Assembly (NCBI GenBank): GCA_002305965.1
Contig: DBRM01000052.1
Span: 8,601 to 18,438, forward strand
Direction of reading: 5' to 3'
Origin: Syntrophomonas sp. UBA1368
Lineage (GTDB): Bacteria > Bacillota > Syntrophomonadia > Syntrophomonadales > Syntrophomonadaceae
DNA length: 9,838 nucleotides
Shown here: positions 6,340-9,838 of the stretch, one piece after another
How positions within the stretch are numbered: position 1 is the stretch's first letter
Layout: each line of letters begins with the position of its first letter
The notes under the pieces: model-generated
Seen by the model: the letters and a program-made list of their open reading frames with translations, nothing else
Databases searched by the model: none
Told to the model about the DNA's origin: nothing
Program-made: the position numbers and the translations under genes

Positions 6340-6443
6340 CCGCCGGGTCCGGTGAGATCGGCCGGAAGCGGCGGCTTATTAGACAGGAACGGGAGGAAAT
6401 ATTAAAATTGAAAAAAAGTTCTACTTTGCATACCACAGAATAA
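6340..6443 (+). other. leader of the hydrolase gene: GC-rich hairpin and possible 11-codon ORF
   Basis: CCGCC (6340-6344) and TCCGG (6348-6352) can pair with CCGGA (6362-6366) and GGCGG (6370-6374), giving a two-step hairpin without a following T-run. After it comes GGGAGG (6391-6396), then a TTG at 6408 that opens an 11-codon frame (KKSSTLHTTE after the start residue) ending in TAA at 6441-6443. This is 28 bases before the preferred start of the hydrolase. It may be a short leader peptide or chance; the hairpin is not a terminator. Confidence 0.25.
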
Positions 6444-6471
6444 AGTAATGGCAAAGGAAGTGCATCCGGTT

Positions 6472-7452
6472 ATGCCGCAAGAAATAGCAGCGAATATCTA
6501 TCTGATCTCCGTACCTTTACCCAGAAACCCTCTGCGGGTATTGAATTCCTATCTGATCAGGGGAGAAAAACGTCACCTCATGATTGATACCGGTTTTAAC
6601 TGGCCGGAATGTAAAGCGGTGCAGTTCGAGGCCCTGGCCAGGCTGGGGATCGATCGCGGAGATCTGGATTTCTTTATCACTCATGCCCATGGTGATCATG
6701 TGGGGTTATTGGGGGAACTTGCTGCAGAAGGATCTGTCGTGTATTACAGCCGGACGGATGCACATATCGTCAAACGGTTTATGCAGCCGGATTACTGGAA
6801 AGCCAGTGATCAATTTTACCGGATGCATGGCTTCCCGGTAATTAGAATCAATCGAAATACCGATGATATAGACGATTATATCGCCAGGGCCGCAAAGATA
6901 ACACCGGTTTTTGTTGAAGATGGCGACCGGCTTGAAGCTGGACCCTATCAGTTTACCTGTGTCAGCACTCCGGGCCATTCTCCCGGACACATGTGCCTGT
7001 ATGAACCGGAGCAGCAGCTCTTTTTCTCTGGTGACCATATTTTGGACGGGATCACTTCCAATATCACACCCTGGGGAGGAGAACTCGATTGTCTGGGACT
7101 GTATCTGGAAAGTCTGAAGAAAGTGGAGGCCATGGAAATCAAAGTGGTTTTGCCGGGGCATCGCAGTTTGATCTACGATCATCGCCGGCGGATCAGTGAG
7201 TTGATGGAGCACCACCGGAGAAGGCTGGCTGAATTGCTGGAGATCCTCCGGGCAGGAGAGATGACAGCCTATCAGGCAGCCAGCCGCATGCACTGGGATT
7301 TAAAATATGATTCCTGGGAGGACTTTCCCGATTTCCAGAAGTGGTTTGCCACCGGGGAAGCTGTGGCCCATCTGGAACATCTGGCGGTATTGGGGCAGGT
7401 GCAGCGGGTGCATAGCAATGACGGGGAGTTAATGAAATATAAGATTAAATAA
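6472..7452 (+). CDS. metallo-beta-lactamase-fold hydrolase
   Basis: A 326-residue protein of the glyoxalase II/LACTB2-like branch. The metal site is complete: HAHGDH (His71, His73, Asp75, His76), TPGHSPGH (His169), FSGDH (Asp188) and PGH (His230), as expected for a two-metal centre. The last 80 or so residues look like the small helical/winged-helix domain often found at the end of this branch. The family hydrolyses thioesters, lactones, phosphodiesters or similar bonds; the substrate here is not known, and hydrolysis of an acyl-thioester is one possibility given the neighbours. I prefer the ATG at 6472 because AAAGGAAG lies about 11 bases upstream and MPQEIAANIYLISVPLP is where relatives usually begin. 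The ATG at 6448, eight residues earlier, lacks a ribosome binding site but cannot be ruled out. It is bounded by terminators on both sides. Confidence 0.9.
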   Translation: MPQEIAANIYLISVPLPRNPLRVLNSYLIRGEKRHLMIDTGFNWPECKAVQFEALARLGIDRGDLDFFITHAHGDHVGLLGELAAEGSVVYYSRTDAHIVKRFMQPDYWKASDQFYRMHGFPVIRINRNTDDIDDYIARAAKITPVFVEDGDRLEAGPYQFTCVSTPGHSPGHMCLYEPEQQLFFSGDHILDGITSNITPWGGELDCLGLYLESLKKVEAMEIKVVLPGHRSLIYDHRRRISELMEHHRRRLAELLEILRAGEMTAYQAASRMHWDLKYDSWEDFPDFQKWFATGEAVAHLEHLAVLGQVQRVHSNDGELMKYKIK

Positions 7453-7460
7453 ATTAAAAA

Positions 7461-7489
7461 ATCCTGCTCAGGCAGGATATTTTTATTTT
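7461..7489 (+). terminator. intrinsic terminator of the metallo-hydrolase gene
   Basis: ATCCTGC (7461-7467) pairs perfectly with GCAGGAT (7472-7478) around the tetraloop TCAG, followed by an A and a T-rich run. It lies nine bases after the stop codon. Confidence 0.9.
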
Positions 7490-7521
7490 AATGCGAAATT
7501 TATAGTAAACAATAATTTACG

Positions 7522-7550
7522 TTGTTGAAAAAACTAAGGCTGAATATTAT
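7522..7550 (+). promoter_or_regulatory. possible sigma-70 promoter of the acyl-CoA dehydrogenase gene
   Basis: TTGTTG (7522-7527) and TATTAT (7545-7550, 5 of 6) are 17 bases apart. This would give a leader of about 170 bases, which is long. An inverted repeat ATATTAT/ATAATAT (7544-7550 and 7559-7565) covers the -10 and could be an operator or chance in A/T-rich DNA. Confidence 0.38.
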
Positions 7551-7619
7551 ATGGAAGAATAATATGAGCCAAATTAGTTTTTTTGCCGGAACAATACATG
7601 TCAGAATCACGCGCATTAT

Positions 7620-7730
7620 AAGGGGGTGAAATGGAGTAATGCGCTTCTTGCCCTTAGGATAACCGTTCAAAAAGAAAAAAATTACACAGAATTGAGGGGG
7701 ACTCAGTTCTTGAATTGGGGGAAAAAATAA
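7620..7730 (+). other. leader with stacked ribosome binding sites and mini-ORFs before the acyl-CoA dehydrogenase
   Basis: AAGGGGG (7620-7626) is followed by ATG-GAG-TAA (7631-7639), whose stop overlaps a second ATG (7639) encoding MRFLPLG and ending at 7662. A second purine block GAGGGGG (7694-7700) precedes a TTG at 7710 that opens a six-codon frame; its TAA (7728-7730) overlaps the true start codon as TAATG. The arrangement suggests leader peptides or translational coupling, but such short frames can arise by chance. Confidence 0.25.
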
Positions 7731-9565
7731 TGGCTGCTAATTTTGCTTATTTGAACACTCGTGATTTTGAATTTATAGCCCAGGAGTGGCTGCCTACCGA
7801 TCAGGTATTTGCGTATAAGGAATTTGCTGATTACTATTCCAAAGATGATGTGAAATCCATTCTGGAACCTTTCCGCAAGATGGCTAAAGAAATTATCGAA
7901 CCCACCAATGAAGATGGGAATTCAAATCCATGCGTCTTTGCCAATGGTAAAGTAAAGACGCCGCCTTCCTTTGGTCCTTTGTTCCATAAAATGCAGCAGG
8001 ATGGCTGGGGAACCGCCAACATCGGGTATGGTGAAGATGCCATGACCATGCCTAATTTTTTGTTCGCGATGACTCAGGAAATGACAGCAGCTGCCAACCC
8101 GGCATTCATGCCTTACATAGGTTTGACGACCGGCTCCGCAGAATTGATCGAAGCATTTGCTTCAGAAGAACTGAAGGAAAAATTCCTGCCCAAGATGATG
8201 GACGGGACATGGGCCGGAACCATGTGCCTGACAGAAGCTACAGCAGGATCTGACGTTGGGGATATTCTTTCCAAGGCCTATCCCACTGATGTACCTGGAA
8301 TTTATAAAATCAAAGGGAATAAAATATTTATCACCGGCGGTGACAATGACTTTACCGAAAACATCATCCATCTGTATCTGGCCAGAATTGAAGGTGCCAG
8401 GGAAGGCACCAGCGGAATATCACTTTTCATCGTTCCGAAATATTGGGTGGAAGATGACGGAACTTTGACGGATAATGACGTTCAGTGCACCGGTATCGAA
8501 CATAAAATGGGACAGTTCGGTTCTATAACGGCTTCTCTGGCCATGGGCGAAAACAATAACTGCCGTGCCTATCTGATCGGCGATCCTCCGGGAGAAGACG
8601 GCAAAGGTCAGGGCATGGCTCAGATGTTCCAATGCATGAACTTTGCCCGCCTGGGAACCGGTCTGCTGGGTCTGGCCTGTTCCGCCAATGCGGTTTACAA
8701 TGCTCGTGAATATACCAAAGAACGTATCCAGGGACGTCCTTTGACCGATATGAAGGGCCCACGCGTTCCTATTATTCAGCATCCGGATATCCGCCGTACT
8801 CTGATGAACGGCAAGGCTCTGGTGGAGGTAATGCGGGCCATGATCATGAAGACCTTCTTCATGTTCGATATTCGCGCCAAAGATCCCGATCCGGAAAAGA
8901 GACAGGCTGCCAATGATTTCATCGAAATCGTAACCCCGATGACCAAAGCTTATCCTACCGATGAAGTATGGAATCTGTGCTGTGAAGCCATTCAGGCTTA
9001 TGGCGGATACGGCTATTGCGAAGAGTATCCGGTTTCACAGATCGCCCGTGACTGCAAAATTTACTCCATCTGGGAAGGAACCAACTACATTCAGTCCCTG
9101 GACTTTATTGGCCGTAAATGGACCATGAAGAAAGGTTCCGTATATGCGAAATGGTATGCAGAAGTTAAAGCCTTCGCTGATGCCAACAAAAACACCCCGG
9201 GACTTGAAAAAGAATTCGAGAAATTCTGCAAGGCCGTTGATTGTCTGGCAGAACTGCAGGGAGCGGTTATCGGATTCATGGGTGCAGGTAAAATCGATAT
9301 GATGCCTCTGTATGCCCGCCGCATTCTTACTGCCAGTTCCATCGTTTATGGCGCATGGTGTATCCTGGAACAAGCTATGATCGCTATAAAACGTGCGGAA
9401 GAAGTTGGCCCCGAACATTACGATTATGACTTCTATACCGGAAAAGTCTACTCGGCAAGATACTATTTATATAATGTGGTTCCTCAGGTATGGACCATCA
9501 CTGATATCGTAAAAGAAGGCGATGATTCCGCACTGCAGATTCCTCAGGGAGCATTTGATTACTAG
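7730..9565 (+). CDS. acyl-CoA dehydrogenase, long form with C-terminal extension
   Basis: A 611-residue FAD enzyme that introduces the alpha-beta double bond into an acyl-CoA and hands electrons to electron-transfer flavoprotein. The order is: the short N-terminal family segment (NTRDFEFIAQEWL, 9-21), the helical N-domain, the beta-domain with CLTEATAGSDVGD (166-178, close to the first family signature) and KGNKIFITGG (195-204), the C-terminal helical domain with QAYGGYGY (422-429), and the catalytic base Glu449 in SIWEGTNYIQ. An extra domain from about 465 to the end distinguishes the roughly 600-residue class from the 380-residue short-chain enzymes. The ATG at 7730 has GGGGG eight bases upstream; an in-frame TTG at 7715 would add only five residues and would place that site inside the gene. 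A terminator follows at once. Chain length and substrate cannot be told from sequence. A long leader suggests control after transcription start. Confidence 0.95.
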   Translation: MAANFAYLNTRDFEFIAQEWLPTDQVFAYKEFADYYSKDDVKSILEPFRKMAKEIIEPTNEDGNSNPCVFANGKVKTPPSFGPLFHKMQQDGWGTANIGYGEDAMTMPNFLFAMTQEMTAAANPAFMPYIGLTTGSAELIEAFASEELKEKFLPKMMDGTWAGTMCLTEATAGSDVGDILSKAYPTDVPGIYKIKGNKIFITGGDNDFTENIIHLYLARIEGAREGTSGISLFIVPKYWVEDDGTLTDNDVQCTGIEHKMGQFGSITASLAMGENNNCRAYLIGDPPGEDGKGQGMAQMFQCMNFARLGTGLLGLACSANAVYNAREYTKERIQGRPLTDMKGPRVPIIQHPDIRRTLMNGKALVEVMRAMIMKTFFMFDIRAKDPDPEKRQAANDFIEIVTPMTKAYPTDEVWNLCCEAIQAYGGYGYCEEYPVSQIARDCKIYSIWEGTNYIQSLDFIGRKWTMKKGSVYAKWYAEVKAFADANKNTPGLEKEFEKFCKAVDCLAELQGAVIGFMGAGKIDMMPLYARRILTASSIVYGAWCILEQAMIAIKRAEEVGPEHYDYDFYTGKVYSARYYLYNVVPQVWTITDIVKEGDDSALQIPQGAFDY

Positions 9566-9583
9566 AATTCATAAAACTATAAG

Positions 9584-9617
9584 AAATTGCCGGTCTGATC
9601 AGGCCGGCAATTTTTTT
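9584..9617 (+). terminator. intrinsic terminator of the acyl-CoA dehydrogenase gene
   Basis: AAATTGCCGG (9584-9593) pairs perfectly with CCGGCAATTT (9604-9613), and T residues run on to 9617. It starts 18 bases after the stop codon. A strong terminator, so the next gene needs its own promoter. Confidence 0.93.
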
Positions 9618-9777
9618 GCAATCCACAACATGTATACCTGCTGCAAGTGGTTTTCGGCAAATATAATATGTTACTATTTAGAATATGGGCCTGGTTGTGA
9701 GTGCTTGAAGCATTTACAGCAGCGCATGGGGAGGAACAGGCTGAAAAATAATTGTGGTTTATGATGGGGGTGGAAAA

Positions 9778-9838
9778 ATGGCAATGAGATTTTTCAGCAG
9801 AAGGAATGTAGATTTTTTACTCAATGAGGTTTTTGAGA
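9778..9838 (+). CDS. start of a probable second acyl-CoA dehydrogenase, cut by window end
   Basis: Only 20 codons are visible: MAMRFFSRRNVDFLLNEVFE. The pattern RRNVDFLLNEVFE aligns in kind with NTRDFEFIAQEWL at the start of the preceding acyl-CoA dehydrogenase, matching the short N-terminal segment seen in the long acyl-CoA dehydrogenase class. GGGGGTGG (9766-9773) is a good ribosome binding site close to the ATG. A perfect TATAAT at 9662-9667 upstream could be its -10, but no clear -35 accompanies it. The call rests on a very short stretch, so it is probable rather than certain. Confidence 0.6.
   Translation, partial: MAMRFFSRRNVDFLLNEVFE

Noticed and set aside
6706..7293. Minus-strand open frame of 195 codons.
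   Set aside because: It is antisense to the metallo-hydrolase, whose full metal-binding motif proves the plus-strand frame.
9522..9764. Plus-strand open frame of 80 codons after the acyl-CoA dehydrogenase.
   Set aside because: It begins inside the dehydrogenase in another frame, runs through the terminator, and shows no known features.
1..9838. CRISPR arrays, tRNA genes, insertion sequences, phage or defence genes.
   Set aside because: No regularly spaced direct repeats, cloverleaf-like sequences, transposase motifs or defence-type domains were seen by reading both strands.

Overview
The window looks like chromosomal DNA from an anaerobic Gram-positive bacterium of the Clostridia, probably a syntrophic or fermentative fatty-acid metaboliser of the Syntrophomonadaceae/Peptococcaceae type. 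This rests on purine-rich Shine-Dalgarno sites before nearly every gene, tidy intrinsic terminators, a Rex-type redox operator, and the gene content: NuoE/NuoF-like NADH-oxidising subunits, an acetyl-CoA hydrolase/CoA-transferase family enzyme and long acyl-CoA dehydrogenases. The genus cannot be fixed from sequence reading alone. I see no tRNA, rRNA, CRISPR array, insertion sequence or phage gene.

Left half (1-4623), all on the minus strand. Read in the direction of transcription, a universal stress protein gene (4623-4201) ends in a strong terminator. A MATE-family multidrug/cation antiporter gene follows (4084-2726). Then comes a 374-base non-coding region (2725-2352), and after it an apparent operon of an unrecognised 180-residue protein (2351-1809), a NuoE/HymA-like [2Fe-2S] subunit (1720-1205) and a NuoF/HymB-like NADH-binding flavoprotein (1217 to beyond the left edge). 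The last two overlap by 13 bases. Such NuoEF pairs normally serve an [FeFe]-hydrogenase or an NAD-linked formate dehydrogenase; the partner would lie left of the window.

The 374-base region is the most interesting part. It carries a consensus-quality sigma-54 (-24/-12) promoter, an almost perfect 18-base Rex operator just downstream of the predicted start site, and, about 150-220 bases upstream, a cluster of TGTAAC/GTKACA half-sites arranged in 11-base steps and in a long inverted repeat. This looks like an enhancer for a sigma-54 activator. The operon may therefore be read only when an activator signal is present and NADH is high.

Right half (4881-9838), all on the plus strand: a 459-residue CoA-transferase, a metallo-beta-lactamase-fold hydrolase, a 611-residue acyl-CoA dehydrogenase, and the first 20 codons of what looks like a second acyl-CoA dehydrogenase. 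Each of the three complete genes is followed by its own intrinsic terminator, so they look like separate units rather than one operon. A plausible joint role is activation of a fatty acid by CoA transfer from acetyl-CoA (or the reverse), followed by acyl-CoA oxidation. NADH made later in beta-oxidation could be reoxidised by the NuoEF-linked enzyme encoded on the left. This link is inference from gene content.
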